NCBI RefSeq assembly: GCF_001245615.1
Contig: NZ_CWKH01000001.1
Coordinates: 3,038,001-3,102,000, forward strand
Source: Mycolicibacterium neworleansense
GTDB taxonomy: Bacteria; Actinomycetota; Actinomycetes; Mycobacteriales; Mycobacteriaceae
DNA: 64,000 bases
Direction: 5' to 3'
Under the pieces are notes generated by a model that ran no database searches, had not been told where the DNA came from, and saw only the letters and a list, made by a program, of their open reading frames with translations. Below, piece by piece: positions 17,069-26,721 of the stretch. Position 1 is the first letter of the stretch; the number at the start of each line of letters is the position of its first letter. The position numbers and the translations under genes were made by a program.

Positions 17069-17803
17069 TCAGAGCTGCTTTTCCAGCAGCACCTTGCCTT
17101 CAGGGGAGGTAACCAGTTGCACCGCAGCGATATCCGCCATCGGCATCTGGGTGTTGCCGCTGGGCAGCGCGGTGGCGCCGGACAACCCGAGCCACGTCGC
17201 GACCTCGTTGCGGCTACCGTCCCGGCCGATCACCACCATGCCCAGGTTCTGCGGGGGCGCATCCTGCTTGCCCCAGCTCCCGTAACTGCAGGCCATGTCG
17301 ATCCGGGTGCCCCAGGAGTAACTGGTCATCGCGATGCTGGCGTTGATCGGCGTATCGGAGACCTTGTTCATCGCCAGCATCTGCGCGCTCTGCTGATCGG
17401 TGCCGCTGTGTAGGCCGAACACCTCGGGACGGATACCGACCACCACGGCGAGCGCCAGCAGCGCCGCGGCCACACCCACGGCCGCGGTGGTGATCCACCG
17501 CGAGCGGCGCCGCCGCCAGCTGACCTTGGCCAGCACGGACTCCAGCACCTCGGGCCGCAGCGGCGGATCCGGCTGTTCGGATTCCAGGGCCAGCACCTCG
17601 TCGAGGTCGAGCATGGCCAGCAGCGCGGGCATCCCGCTCAACTCGGCCACCGCGGAGCGGCACCGCTCGCAGCCCTCCAGATGGGCCTCATACTCGCGTC
17701 GCTCGGAGCTGTCGAGCGATCCCAGAACGTAGGCCGCATCCCAGGTCCGGTAGCGGTCGAATTCAACCGGATCGGGGACGTGGGGTACACCGAACTGTGT
17801 CAT
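17069..17803 (-). CDS. rslA: Anti-sigma-L factor RslA
   Basis: Membrane-anchored zinc-associated anti-sigma factor that holds SigL inactive until a redox signal releases it. The 244 residues contain the ZAS motif HxxxCxxC (H41, C45, C48 in HLEGCERC), a single membrane segment at about residues 105-127 and an extracytoplasmic domain of about 115 residues with a further Cys (DMACSYGSW). It overlaps sigL by 4 bp (ATGA), the standard sigma/anti-sigma arrangement. Synteny and length agree with Rv0736. Confidence 0.93.
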   Translation of the reverse strand: MTQFGVPHVPDPVEFDRYRTWDAAYVLGSLDSSERREYEAHLEGCERCRSAVAELSGMPALLAMLDLDEVLALESEQPDPPLRPEVLESVLAKVSWRRRRSRWITTAAVGVAAALLALAVVVGIRPEVFGLHSGTDQQSAQMLAMNKVSDTPINASIAMTSYSWGTRIDMACSYGSWGKQDAPPQNLGMVVIGRDGSRNEVATWLGLSGATALPSGNTQMPMADIAAVQLVTSPEGKVLLEKQL

Positions 17804-18327
17804 CGTGTCACCCCCATCTCTTGCAGGTTCAGTCGTAACGCGCGGACCGCGTAGTGCAGCCGTGATTTCACGGTTCCCTCGGGTATGTGCAGGTCGTCGG
17901 CAATCTGGCCGGTGGTCCAGCCCTGGTAGTAGGCCCGGCGGACCACGGCCCGATGTTCGTCGGACAGTTGGCTCAGCGCCGTGCTCAGCAGTATTCGGTC
18001 CAAGGCGTTGTCCACCTGGTCGGGAGTGGCGGCAGCCCCGGAGTGGTCTGCCACCTGCTCGGGATCGGCCACCCCGGTCTCATTGCGAAACCGAGCACTC
18101 CGGCGTTCATCAATGATCATGTTTCGCGCCACGGTAAACAACCAGGCCCGCGCGGACCGGTCGGTATCGGCGGTGACATCGGGGTGACGCCATGCACGCA
18201 GCAGCGTCTCCTGCACCACGTCCTCGGCGCGCGCACGGTCACCCGTGAGTCGCAGGGCGTAGCGCCACAGCGCGGCAGCGTGCTCGTCGTAGAGCACCCG
18301 CATCATGGCGGCCTCCGGATCATCCAT
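17800..18327 (-). CDS. sigL: ECF RNA polymerase sigma factor SigL
   Basis: ECF sigma factor; in M. tuberculosis SigL controls polyketide synthase and exported-protein genes. Region 2 is visible (LYDEHAAALWRYALRLTGD, DVVQETLLRAWRHP, RAWLFTVARNMIIDE), and region 4 includes LSDEHRAVVRRAYY and PEGTVKSRLHYAVRALRL. The C-terminus closely follows M. tuberculosis SigL. I chose the ATG at 18327 (175 residues), which has GGAGG 6 bases upstream; an ATG 12 codons earlier would lie too close to the promoter. Neighbours map, adk and secY match Rv0732-Rv0736. Confidence 0.94.
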   Translation of the reverse strand: MDDPEAAMMRVLYDEHAAALWRYALRLTGDRARAEDVVQETLLRAWRHPDVTADTDRSARAWLFTVARNMIIDERRSARFRNETGVADPEQVADHSGAAATPDQVDNALDRILLSTALSQLSDEHRAVVRRAYYQGWTTGQIADDLHIPEGTVKSRLHYAVRALRLNLQEMGVTR

Positions 18328-18344
18328 TCCCAACCTCCGCCTGT

Positions 18345-18372
18345 GATACGACGTGGGTGGCAATCCGGTTCA
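18345..18372 (-). promoter_or_regulatory. SigL-dependent autoregulatory promoter of sigL-rslA
   Basis: On the minus strand: TGAACC (18372-18367), 16-bp spacer, CGTATC (18350-18345), just upstream of the chosen sigL start. Both hexamers and spacing fit the SigL class, so SigL likely drives its own operon. Confidence 0.75.
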
Positions 18373-18441
18373 ATTACTACCTTTGCGCGCAGGCTTGCAC
18401 CAGAGTTGGCGCGCGTTTCAGGTAGTGATTGCTGGCGTTAA

Positions 18442-19239
18442 TTACTGTGTGAGGATTCGCGGGCCGTCTTCGGTGACGGCGACGGTGTGCTCCCAGTGCG
18501 CGGCGCGGGTGCCGTCGGCGGTGACGACGGTCCAGTCGTCGTCGAGGATCACGGTCTCGGTGGTGCCGAGGGTGAGCATGGGTTCGATCGCCAGGACCGA
18601 ACCCGGCTGCAGGTACGGGCCCCGCCCGGGTGAGCCCTCGTTGGGCAGGAACGGGTCCATGTGCATCTGCCGGCCGATGCCGTGGCCGCCGTAGCCGTCG
18701 ACGATCCCGTACTTGCGGTCGTGGCGGGCCTCGGCAGCATGGGTCTCGACCTCGATCGCGTGCGAGACATCGGTGAGCCGGTTTCCGGGCAGCATCGCGG
18801 CGATACCGGCCTCCATGGCGGATTTCGTTGCCGCAGAAAGGGCTTCGTCGGCGGCGATGAGCGCACCGATCCCGAAGGTGACGGCGGAGTCGCCGTGCCA
18901 GCCGTCGACGATCGCGCCGCAGTCGATGGACACCAGATCCCCGGCGGCCAATTTCTCGCCGGCCGACGGAATGCCATGCACCACACGGTCATTGACCGAT
19001 GCGCAAATACTGGCCGGGAATCCATGGTACCCGAGGAACGACGGGGTGCCGCCACCGTCGCGGATGACGGATTCGGCGATCTGGTCCAGTTCGAGTGTGG
19101 ACACTCCCGGTGCGGCGGTGTCGCGCACCGCGCGCAGCGCCGAGGCGACGAGTGCCCCGGCCACCGCCATCGCGTCCAACTCTCCGGCGGTGCGCTGCGC
19201 AACGACCTTGCGCTTGCGCAACCCCGGCAATCCGATCAC
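18442..19239 (-). CDS. map: Methionine aminopeptidase, type I
   Basis: Removes the initiator methionine from nascent proteins. The 265-residue pita-bread enzyme shows metal ligands in [20 protein letters not shown] (two Asp), the His in [14 protein letters not shown] and the Glu in LAIEPML, with a final Glu in [12 protein letters not shown]. The active-site His is in [12 protein letters not shown]. It has no N-terminal SH3-linker extension, as in mycobacterial MapA (Rv0734). A GTG start overlaps the adk stop by 4 bp. Confidence 0.95.
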   Translation of the reverse strand: MIGLPGLRKRKVVAQRTAGELDAMAVAGALVASALRAVRDTAAPGVSTLELDQIAESVIRDGGGTPSFLGYHGFPASICASVNDRVVHGIPSAGEKLAAGDLVSIDCGAIVDGWHGDSAVTFGIGALIAADEALSAATKSAMEAGIAAMLPGNRLTDVSHAIEVETHAAEARHDRKYGIVDGYGGHGIGRQMHMDPFLPNEGSPGRGPYLQPGSVLAIEPMLTLGTTETVILDDDWTVVTADGTRAAHWEHTVAVTEDGPRILTQ

Positions 19240-19781
19240 TTACCCAGTGCGTGCAACGCGCGGGCGAACACCTCGTCGAGGGCGCCCACCGCATCCACGG
19301 TCTTCAGGTCGTCGCGGTAGTACTCCAGCAGCGGCTCGGTCTCGTCGCGGTAGACCTTCATGCGGTTGCGGATGACCTCGTCGGTGTCGTCGGCGCGGCC
19401 GCGGCCCTTGAGGCGGGTCAGCAGCTCGTCCTCGGACACCTGGAACTCCACCACGGCGTCGAGCTTGGTGTTGCGGGCGGCAAGCATGTCCTTGAGCGCG
19501 CCGGCCTGCTCGACCGAGCGCGGGTAGCCGTCGAGGATGAATCCGTCGGCCGCGTCAGCCTGATCGATGCGGTCTTCGACGAGGCGGTTCGTCAGCTCGG
19601 CCGGCACCAGATCGCCGGCGTCCAGGTAACGCTTGGCCTCCAGGCCGAGCGGGGTTCCGTCACCGATGTTCTTGCGGAACAGGTCCCCGGTGGAGATTTG
19701 CGGGATGCCGAGCTTCTCGGACAGCTTCTCTGCCTGCGTGCCTTTGCCCGCGCCGGGCGGTCCGAGTAGAACGACTCTCAC
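19236..19781 (-). CDS. adk: Adenylate kinase
   Basis: Interconverts ATP + AMP and 2 ADP. The 181-residue protein starts [16 protein letters not shown] (P-loop) and has the AMP-binding [10 protein letters not shown] and [10 protein letters not shown], with a short LID containing KGRGRADD. It lacks the long zinc LID, as in the M. tuberculosis enzyme of the same length. The GTG start at 19781 overlaps the secY stop by 4 bp. Operon secY-adk-map. Confidence 0.96.
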   Translation of the reverse strand: MRVVLLGPPGAGKGTQAEKLSEKLGIPQISTGDLFRKNIGDGTPLGLEAKRYLDAGDLVPAELTNRLVEDRIDQADAADGFILDGYPRSVEQAGALKDMLAARNTKLDAVVEFQVSEDELLTRLKGRGRADDTDEVIRNRMKVYRDETEPLLEYYRDDLKTVDAVGALDEVFARALHALGK

Positions 19782-21103
19782 TTCAGGAACCCTTCGTAGT
19801 TGCGTTGCATGAGCTGGCTCTCGATCTGCTTCACGGTGTCCAAACCGACACCGATCATGATGAGAACCGCGGTTCCGCCGAACGGCAGATTCTGTACCGA
19901 GCCCGTGTTGCCGATCTGCAGGAACACGTTGGGCAGAACGGCGATCACACCCAGGTAGATCGAACCGGGCAGGGTGATCCGGCTGAGCACGTACCGCAGA
20001 TAGTCGGCGGTCGGCTTGCCGGGACGGATGCCCGGGATGAATCCGCCGAACTTCTTCATCTCGTCGGCGCGCTCGTCGGGGTTGAAGGTGATCGACACGT
20101 AGAAGTACGTGAAGAAGATGATCAGGCCGAAGTAGATCGCGATGTAGACGGGGTCCGCCGGGTTGGTCAGATAGTCGGCGACGAACTTGTCCCACCAACC
20201 GGTCCCCGGATTGGAACTACCGCTCTGGATCAGCTGGGTGATCAGGTGCGGGATGTAGATCAGCGACGACGCGAAGATCACCGGGATGACACCGGCCTGG
20301 TTGACCTTGAGCGGCAGGTAGGTGGAGGTGCCGCCGTACATCTTGCGGCCCACCATGCGCTTGGCGTACTGCACCGGGATACGGCGCTGACCCTGCTCGA
20401 CGAACACCACACCGACGATGATCAGCAGCGTCGCGGCAACGACAGCGGTGAACACCAGGCCGCCACGGCTCTCCAGGATGGTCTGGCCCTCGGACGGGAT
20501 CCGGGCCGCGATGCCGGCGAAGATCAGCAGGGACATGCCGTTGCCGATGCCGCGTTCGGTGATCAGCTCACCCATCCACATCACCAGTGCCGCGCCCGCG
20601 GTCATCACCAGCACGATGACGATGAGGCCGAAGACCGAAGTGTCCTGGATGATGTCGAGGCTGCAGCCCTGCAGCAGCCCACCGTTGGCGGCCAGTGCCA
20701 CGATGCTGGTGGCCTGCAGGATGGCCAGCGCGATCGACAGATAACGCGTGTACTGCGTCATCTTCGCCTGGCCGGCCTGACCTTCCTTCTGCAGCTGCTC
20801 GAACCGCGGGATCACCACGACCAGAAGCTGCACGATGATGCTTGCGGTGATGTAGGGCATGACGCCCACCGCGAACACCGTCAGCTGCAGCAGCGCACCA
20901 CCTGAGAACAGGTTGATCAGCGAGTAGATCTGCGCCGAGTCACCGCCGCTGACCTGCTCGATGCACTTCTGGACGTTCGGATAGTTGACACCCGGAGACG
21001 GGATCGACGCGCCGGCCCGGTACAGGATCACCAGGCCCAACGTGAACAGGATCTTGCGTCTGAGGTCGGCCGTCCGCAGCGATGAGATGAAAGCCGAAAG
21101 CAC
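19778..21103 (-). CDS. secY: Protein translocase subunit SecY
   Basis: Central channel of the Sec translocon in the inner membrane. The 441-residue protein has ten membrane segments. Characteristic sequences are the N-terminal [21 protein letters not shown], the plug/TM2 region [22 protein letters not shown] and the cytosolic loop [21 protein letters not shown]. It is the first gene of secY-adk-map and is separated from rplO by an accessory block, as in other mycobacteria. Confidence 0.97.
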   Translation of the reverse strand: MLSAFISSLRTADLRRKILFTLGLVILYRAGASIPSPGVNYPNVQKCIEQVSGGDSAQIYSLINLFSGGALLQLTVFAVGVMPYITASIIVQLLVVVIPRFEQLQKEGQAGQAKMTQYTRYLSIALAILQATSIVALAANGGLLQGCSLDIIQDTSVFGLIVIVLVMTAGAALVMWMGELITERGIGNGMSLLIFAGIAARIPSEGQTILESRGGLVFTAVVAATLLIIVGVVFVEQGQRRIPVQYAKRMVGRKMYGGTSTYLPLKVNQAGVIPVIFASSLIYIPHLITQLIQSGSSNPGTGWWDKFVADYLTNPADPVYIAIYFGLIIFFTYFYVSITFNPDERADEMKKFGGFIPGIRPGKPTADYLRYVLSRITLPGSIYLGVIAVLPNVFLQIGNTGSVQNLPFGGTAVLIMIGVGLDTVKQIESQLMQRNYEGFLK

Positions 21104-21415
21104 TCTTCCTCCTGCGCAGCCGACCTCTCAGCGCGGCGTGCCAAATGGGGCTGGTGGAGCCAGCGTCAATGGTCAAGTCGTGTACGACCGCCCTGCAGGC
21201 GCGCAGCCTGCGGACTCAGCCGTCAAATCAGTCTACGAGAGTAACAGTTGCCGCCGAACACCCCCGGCATGCACCCGCGTCGACCCTCCTCCGCCCGTCC
21301 GGGATCTGGCCGGGCCGCGGAGCAGAGCTTCTCTTCAGAATCGGAGCGTACAGTCGGCGGCAGCTCATTACATCACCTAACTAACACGTTGATTTTGACT
21401 GAACAAGGGGGATTC
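21104..21415. promoter_or_regulatory. Divergent intergenic region between secY and methyltransferase 1
   Basis: 312 bp without a convincing gene. On the minus strand a TAGACT -10-like box (21235-21230) preceded at 17 bp by a weak TTCGGC could drive secY with a leader of about 120 nt. A GAGGA-type ribosome site precedes secY. On the plus strand the methyltransferase has an AAGGGGG ribosome site before its ATG and an AT-rich stretch at 21365-21405 where its promoter probably lies. Nothing else stands out. Confidence 0.4.
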
Positions 21416-22330
21416 ATGGCCCGGACTGCTGACGATTCGTGGGACCTCGCGTCCAGCGTGGGTGCCACGGCGACGATGGTTGCGGCAGCGCGCGCGATGG
21501 CCACCAACGCCGATGATCCGGTGATCGACGACCCCTTCGCCGCTCCCCTGGTGCGCGCCGTCGGGATGGACTTCTTCACCAAGCTCGCCGACGAGAACTT
21601 CACCACCGAGGGTCTGGACGAGGAAGCCGCGACAGGCCTGATCCGGTTCGCCAACGGGATGGCCGCCCGCACCCGCTTCTTCGACGACTTCTTCCTCGGC
21701 GCATGCCGCGCCGGCATCCGGCAGGCCGTGATCCTGGCGGCCGGGCTGGATTCCCGGGCCTACCGGCTGCCGTGGCCGGCGGGCACCGTCGTCTACGAGG
21801 TCGACCAGCCCGAGGTGATCGAGTTCAAGGGCGCCACCCTGGCGAACCTGGGTGCGGTGCCGACGACCGACCGCCGCACGGTGGCGATCGACCTGCGCTT
21901 CGACTGGCCCGCGGCGCTGGCCGAGGCCGGCTTCGATCCGTCCCAGCCGACGGCGTGGATCGCCGAGGGGTTGCTGGGTTACCTGCCGGGCGATGCCCAG
22001 GACCGTTTGCTCGACCAGGTCACCGCGCTCAGCGCGCCCGGCAGCCGCCTGGGTGTCGAGGGCGTGCCCGCGACCGAGACCAATGACGAGGAGACGATCC
22101 GGGCCCGCATGCAGGAGTTCACCGACCGCTGGCGGGCCCACGGCCTGGACATGGACCTCAACGAGCTGATCTTCCTCGGCGACCGCGCCGATGTGACGAC
22201 CTATCTGGAGGGCCACGCCTGGAAGACCACCGGCATCTCGTCGAACGATCTGCTGATCCGCACGGGCCTGCCCCCGGTCGAGGACGAGGCCCACGCGGCG
22301 TCGGTGCTCTACATCAGCGCCGAGAACTGA
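21416..22330 (+). CDS. TIGR00027-family SAM-dependent methyltransferase, copy 1
   Basis: A 304-residue member of the mycobacterial leucine-carboxyl-methyltransferase-like family (relatives Rv0725c, Rv0726c, Rv0731c). Signatures are the N-terminal [29 protein letters not shown], the SAM motif [20 protein letters not shown], the acidic [13 protein letters not shown] and [12 protein letters not shown]. The ATG at 21416 is chosen for its AAGGGGG site. It is the most divergent of the four tandem copies in its C-terminal half ([15 protein letters not shown] region). Natural substrate unknown. Confidence 0.88.
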   Translation: MARTADDSWDLASSVGATATMVAAARAMATNADDPVIDDPFAAPLVRAVGMDFFTKLADENFTTEGLDEEAATGLIRFANGMAARTRFFDDFFLGACRAGIRQAVILAAGLDSRAYRLPWPAGTVVYEVDQPEVIEFKGATLANLGAVPTTDRRTVAIDLRFDWPAALAEAGFDPSQPTAWIAEGLLGYLPGDAQDRLLDQVTALSAPGSRLGVEGVPATETNDEETIRARMQEFTDRWRAHGLDMDLNELIFLGDRADVTTYLEGHAWKTTGISSNDLLIRTGLPPVEDEAHAASVLYISAEN

Positions 22331-22342
22331 GGGAGGCGCGCG

Positions 22343-23248
22343 ATGGCACGGTCTGACACCGACAGTTGGGATCTGGCTTCCAGCGTGGGCGCGACGGCGA
22401 CGATGGTCGCTGCGGCCCGCGCGATCGCCAGCGCCGAACCCGACCCGCTGATCAACGATCCGTATGCGGCGGCGTTGGTGCGCGCGGTCGGGGTGGAGTT
22501 CTTCACCAAACTCGTCGACGGCGAGATCGCGCTCGATGGCGAGTTGGCCGCCGGCGCCGAGTTGATGATCGGGATCATGGCGGTCCGGACGAAGTTCTTC
22601 GACGACTTCTTCCTCGCCGCCGTAGGCGACGCCGGGATCCGGCAGGCGGTCATCCTGGCCTCCGGTCTGGATTCGCGCGCCTACCGCCTGCCCTGGCCCG
22701 ACGGCACCGTGGTGTACGAGATCGACCAACCCGAGGTGATCGGCGCCAAGACGGCCACGATGACGCAGATCGGGGCCACCCCCACCGCTGAACGCCGCAC
22801 CGTGGCCATCGACCTGCGTGAAGACTGGCCCACGGCCCTGCAGGCTGCGGGTTTCGATCCGACCGCACCGAGTGCGTGGAGCGCCGAGGGCCTGCTGGCC
22901 TATCTGCCACCCGACGCCCAGGACCGGTTGTTCGACGACATCACCGCACTCAGCGCTCCGGGCAGCCGCCTGGCCACCGAGTTCCACCCCGATATCGCGG
23001 CAAATCTGCGCGAGCGCGGCAACGAGATGAGCGAGCAGTGGCGTCGACACGGCCTCGAACTCGACCTGGCCAACCTCTGGTACGACGGCGAGCGCAATTC
23101 GGTCGTCGGATACCTCGCCGGCAGCGGATGGTCGGTCACCGCCCGGCGGCGACCCGAGCTGTTCACCGAATACGGACGCCCCTTCCCCACCGGAGAAGCC
23201 GCTGCCCCGCAACGCAACTCGCAGGCCGTCATCGCGATACGAGAATAG
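22343..23248 (+). CDS. TIGR00027-family SAM-dependent methyltransferase, copy 2
   Basis: A 301-residue paralogue of the preceding gene, starting 12 bp after its stop. It has the same landmarks: [61 protein letters not shown] and [21 protein letters not shown] short insertion (AVGDAG) follows the FFDDFF motif. The spacing suggests cotranscription of the four copies. Confidence 0.88.
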   Translation: MARSDTDSWDLASSVGATATMVAAARAIASAEPDPLINDPYAAALVRAVGVEFFTKLVDGEIALDGELAAGAELMIGIMAVRTKFFDDFFLAAVGDAGIRQAVILASGLDSRAYRLPWPDGTVVYEIDQPEVIGAKTATMTQIGATPTAERRTVAIDLREDWPTALQAAGFDPTAPSAWSAEGLLAYLPPDAQDRLFDDITALSAPGSRLATEFHPDIAANLRERGNEMSEQWRRHGLELDLANLWYDGERNSVVGYLAGSGWSVTARRRPELFTEYGRPFPTGEAAAPQRNSQAVIAIRE

Positions 23249-23255
23249 GAGCACC

Positions 23256-24161
23256 ATGACACGCACCGAAGGCGACAGCTGGGATCTGGCCACGAGCGTC
23301 GGCGCCACCGCGACGGGCGTCGCAGCCTCGCGCGCACTGGCCTCCAAACAGCCCGACCCGCTGATCAACGACCCGTACGCCGACGCGCTGGTGCGGGCGG
23401 TGGGTCTGGAGCACAGCATCCGGCTCGCCGACGGTGAGGTATGCGTCGAGGGCGACGTAATGCTCGACCGGCAGCGGATGTGCGAGCAGATCGCAGTTCG
23501 CACGCGGTTTTTCGACGACTTCTTCACCGCCGCGGGCGAGGCCGGGATCCGGCAGGCGGTGATCCTGGCCTCTGGGCTGGACACCCGCGCGTACCGGCTG
23601 GCCTGGCCGGCGGGCACCGTGGTGTTCGAGGTGGACCAGCCCGCGGTGCTGGAGTTCAAGGCCCGCACGCTGGCCGGCCTCGGGGCCCAACCGGCCGCCG
23701 ACCTCCACACCGTGCCGGTCGATCTGCGCGACGACTGGCCGAAGGCCCTGCGTGACAACGGCTTCGATCCAGGGGTCCCGACCGCCTGGATCGCCGAGGG
23801 GCTGCTGATCTATCTGCCGCCTGAAGCCCAGGACCGGTTGTTCGACAACATCACCGCGCTCAGCGCTCCGGGCAGCCGGCTGGCCACCGAGCACATGGAC
23901 GCCGCCTCGCTCACGGACAAGTGGTCCGAGCGGGTCAGCCAGTGGTCGAAGAAAGTCGGGTCCGACGTGGATCTGATGGACCTGTTCTACTCGGGTGAGC
24001 GCACATCGGCCCGCGACCACCTCACGACGCTGGGGTGGGACGCGACCGTGCAACCCAGCCGGGCGGCCTACGAGTCCCACGGCTTCGACTATCCCGACGA
24101 GCTTGCCGATCTCGCCGGCGATTCTGGTTATCTGTCGGCGACACTGAAGACACCGAACTAG
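23256..24161 (+). CDS. TIGR00027-family SAM-dependent methyltransferase, copy 3
   Basis: A 301-residue third paralogue, 7 bp after copy 2, with an AGGAG site before the ATG. It differs from the others at the start ([19 protein letters not shown]) and in a Cys-containing segment ([19 protein letters not shown]). It keeps the SAM motif ([20 protein letters not shown]) and [10 protein letters not shown]. Same predicted activity and unknown substrate. Confidence 0.88.
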   Translation: MTRTEGDSWDLATSVGATATGVAASRALASKQPDPLINDPYADALVRAVGLEHSIRLADGEVCVEGDVMLDRQRMCEQIAVRTRFFDDFFTAAGEAGIRQAVILASGLDTRAYRLAWPAGTVVFEVDQPAVLEFKARTLAGLGAQPAADLHTVPVDLRDDWPKALRDNGFDPGVPTAWIAEGLLIYLPPEAQDRLFDNITALSAPGSRLATEHMDAASLTDKWSERVSQWSKKVGSDVDLMDLFYSGERTSARDHLTTLGWDATVQPSRAAYESHGFDYPDELADLAGDSGYLSATLKTPN

Positions 24162-24177
24162 ACGACCGGGAGACACG

Positions 24178-25098
24178 ATGGCACGTACCGATGGCGACAG
24201 CTGGGACCTGGCCTCCAGTGTCGGCGCAACCGCAACGCTGGTGGCGACCGGGCGGGCGATCGCCAGCCAGGATCCGCACGGCCTGATCGACGATCCGTTC
24301 GCCGCGCCGTTGGTCCGCGCGGTCGGCATCGAGGTGTTCACCAAGATGGTCGACGGTGAGCTGAGCCTGGAATCGCTGACCCAATTGGCACCGGATGCCG
24401 CCGACCGGGCGCGTGCCAACATCGACGAAATGGCCGTACGCACACGGTTTTTCGACGACTACTTCGTCGCCTCCGGCAAGGCAGGCATCCGACAGGCGGT
24501 GATCCTGGCCTCCGGATTGGACTCCCGCGCCTACCGCCTGCCCTGGCCCGAGGGCACCGTGGTGTACGAGATCGACCAGCCCGAGGTGATCGAGTTCAAG
24601 ACCCGCACGCTGGCCGATCTCGGTGCCGAACCGACCGCAGAACGGCGCACCGTTCCGGTCGACCTGCGCGACGACTGGCCGGCCGCCCTGCAGGCGGCGG
24701 GATTCGATCCGGGCGCCCCGACCGCATGGTGCGCCGAGGGTCTGCTGATCTATCTCCCACCAGAGGCTCAGGACCGGCTGTTCGACAACATCGCGGCGCT
24801 CAGCGCACCCGGCAGTGCGGTGGCCACCGAATTCGTACCCGGTCTCAAGGATTTCGACCCGGAGAAAGCGCGGGCCGCAACCGCGACGTTCAGCCAGCTC
24901 GGTTTGAACCTGGACATGCCGTCGCTCATCTATCACGGCGAAAGGCATTCGGCCGCCGATTACTTGAGCGCCAAGGGCTGGAAGATGACCGGGGCCGTGC
25001 GATCCGAGCTGTTCGTCCGCCACGGCCTGCCGGTGCCCGCCCGCGACGACAGCGATCCGATGGGCGAGATCGTCTACATCAGCGGAACGCTGGGCTGA
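24178..25098 (+). CDS. TIGR00027-family SAM-dependent methyltransferase, copy 4
   Basis: A 306-residue fourth paralogue, 16 bp after copy 3. Landmarks: [80 protein letters not shown]. The C-terminus ends [11 protein letters not shown]. It is the last gene of the array; the convergent MFS gene ends 3 bp after its stop. Confidence 0.88.
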   Translation: MARTDGDSWDLASSVGATATLVATGRAIASQDPHGLIDDPFAAPLVRAVGIEVFTKMVDGELSLESLTQLAPDAADRARANIDEMAVRTRFFDDYFVASGKAGIRQAVILASGLDSRAYRLPWPEGTVVYEIDQPEVIEFKTRTLADLGAEPTAERRTVPVDLRDDWPAALQAAGFDPGAPTAWCAEGLLIYLPPEAQDRLFDNIAALSAPGSAVATEFVPGLKDFDPEKARAATATFSQLGLNLDMPSLIYHGERHSAADYLSAKGWKMTGAVRSELFVRHGLPVPARDDSDPMGEIVYISGTLG

Positions 25099-25101
25099 AA
25101 C

Positions 25102-26541
25102 TCAGGCGGCCCGGCCGGAGGTGTCGGCACCGCTGCCCAACTCGTCGTACTCGAGCGGCGGCGGGGCTTCCGGTGTGCCGGGGATCTCGGTGCCGTTGAT
25201 CGGACATCGGGCGGTCTCGGGAACGCCCACCAGCGCCACCGCGCCGATCACGCAGGCCCCCATCATGTAATAGGCCGGCACCAGGTTCTCGCCGGTGAGG
25301 TTCACCAGCCAATCGTTGACCGCCGGTGCGGTACCGCCGAATATCGACGTCGACACGTTGTAGGCGATCGCGAAGCCCGCATACCGGACCTGGGTGGGGA
25401 ACATGGCCGGGAAGGTCGCCGAGATGGTGGCCAGCTGGGGCACGTACAGCAGCCCCAGCACCGCGAAACCGATCACCGCGCCGGCCACACTTGTGCCCAT
25501 CAGCAGGAACATCGGCACGCCCGCCACGAACAGCCCGATCAGCGAGAACCACCACATCGGTTTACGCCCAACGCGATCCGAGATGTGGCCGGCGAACGGC
25601 ACGAACAGCATCATCGCCAGCATGCCGATGATCGGCACCACCAGCGACATATCGGTGGACAGTCCGATGGTGCTCTTGAGGTAGGTGGGCATGTAAGTCA
25701 GCAGGGTGTAATTGACCACGTTGAGCGCCACGACCAGACCGCCCAACCGCAGCACCGGCCCCCAGTACCGCAGCAGGAGGTCCTTGAGTTCGGTGGAGGG
25801 TTGCGGCTCCTCCTCCCCCGCTTCGGACAGCTCCCGGAATACCGGGGTCTCGGACAGCCGGGTGCGCAGGTAGACACCGATCAGCCCCAGCGGCGCGGCG
25901 ACCAGGAACGGCAATCGCCAACCCCACGAACCCATCTGGTCCTCGGCGAGCACCACCGAGAAGCCCAGCATCATCAACGCGCCCAACGAGAATCCGGCCA
26001 GGGTGCCGAACTCAAGGAAGCTTCCGAGGAATCCGCGCCGGCGAGACGGGGCGTACTCCGCCATGAAAGTCGCTGCGCCGCCGTACTCTCCGCCGGTCGA
26101 GAAGCCCTGGATCATCCGCAGCAGCACCATCAGCACGGGGGCCCAGATACCGATGGAGGCATACGTCGGGACCAGCCCCACGCACAGTGTGGAACCGGCC
26201 ATCAGCAGAATTGTTATGGCCAGCACATGTTTTCGGCCGATCCGGTCCCCCAGCGGACCCCAGACGAATCCGCCGAGGGGGCGGACCAGGAAGGACACCG
26301 CGAACGTCATGAGCGCCAGCAGCGTCGCGTTCTCGGTGTCGCCGGGGAAGATCGCGGCGGATATGTAGGTCACGCCGTAGGCGTAAATGCCGTAGTCAAA
26401 CCATTCGGTGGCGTTACCGATCGCGGAAGCCGCGACGGCACGCCGTTGAACTTCGGGAGGAGTTTCCTCCACCGTGGCCGGCTCTTCTGACTCCGGCGAA
26501 TCTGGCGTCTTGCCCGTACTGTCCGAGTGCGCGGTGCCCAC
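25102..26541 (-). CDS. MFS transporter, metabolite:H+ symporter (ProP/ShiA-like)
   Basis: A 12-segment major facilitator of the MHS group. It has the entry motif SAIGNATEWFDYGIYAYGV, the loop 2-3 signature GPLGDRIGRKHVLA and the mid-loop GFSTGGEYGGAATFMAEYAP typical of proline/betaine/dicarboxylate symporters. I chose the GTG at 26541 because GAGGAGG lies 6 bases upstream; the open frame extends 9 codons further. The N-terminal 45 residues are Pro/Glu/Ser-rich and cytoplasmic. Substrate not determinable. Confidence 0.87.
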   Translation of the reverse strand: MGTAHSDSTGKTPDSPESEEPATVEETPPEVQRRAVAASAIGNATEWFDYGIYAYGVTYISAAIFPGDTENATLLALMTFAVSFLVRPLGGFVWGPLGDRIGRKHVLAITILLMAGSTLCVGLVPTYASIGIWAPVLMVLLRMIQGFSTGGEYGGAATFMAEYAPSRRRGFLGSFLEFGTLAGFSLGALMMLGFSVVLAEDQMGSWGWRLPFLVAAPLGLIGVYLRTRLSETPVFRELSEAGEEEPQPSTELKDLLLRYWGPVLRLGGLVVALNVVNYTLLTYMPTYLKSTIGLSTDMSLVVPIIGMLAMMLFVPFAGHISDRVGRKPMWWFSLIGLFVAGVPMFLLMGTSVAGAVIGFAVLGLLYVPQLATISATFPAMFPTQVRYAGFAIAYNVSTSIFGGTAPAVNDWLVNLTGENLVPAYYMMGACVIGAVALVGVPETARCPINGTEIPGTPEAPPPLEYDELGSGADTSGRAA

Positions 26542-26721
26542 GGGAACCCTCCTCGTGTCTGACGACACTGCTCCCGTCGGATCACATCTTCGACGTCGGC
26601 TGATTCAGATCAACACCGCAGGGCCAGACCGTAGTTTTATTGGCTACCTTCTGCTCCGGGGCCCGACGTTACCGCGCGACGCGCCACGATGCGAATCACC
26701 GCTGTCGCCGGCGGGTCCGCA

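Noticed and set aside
21377..23758. 793-codon open frame antisense to the first three methyltransferase genes
   Set aside because: It runs opposite to genes with clear family motifs and its translation is low-complexity Arg/Gly/His-rich; such frames arise from third-position GC bias.
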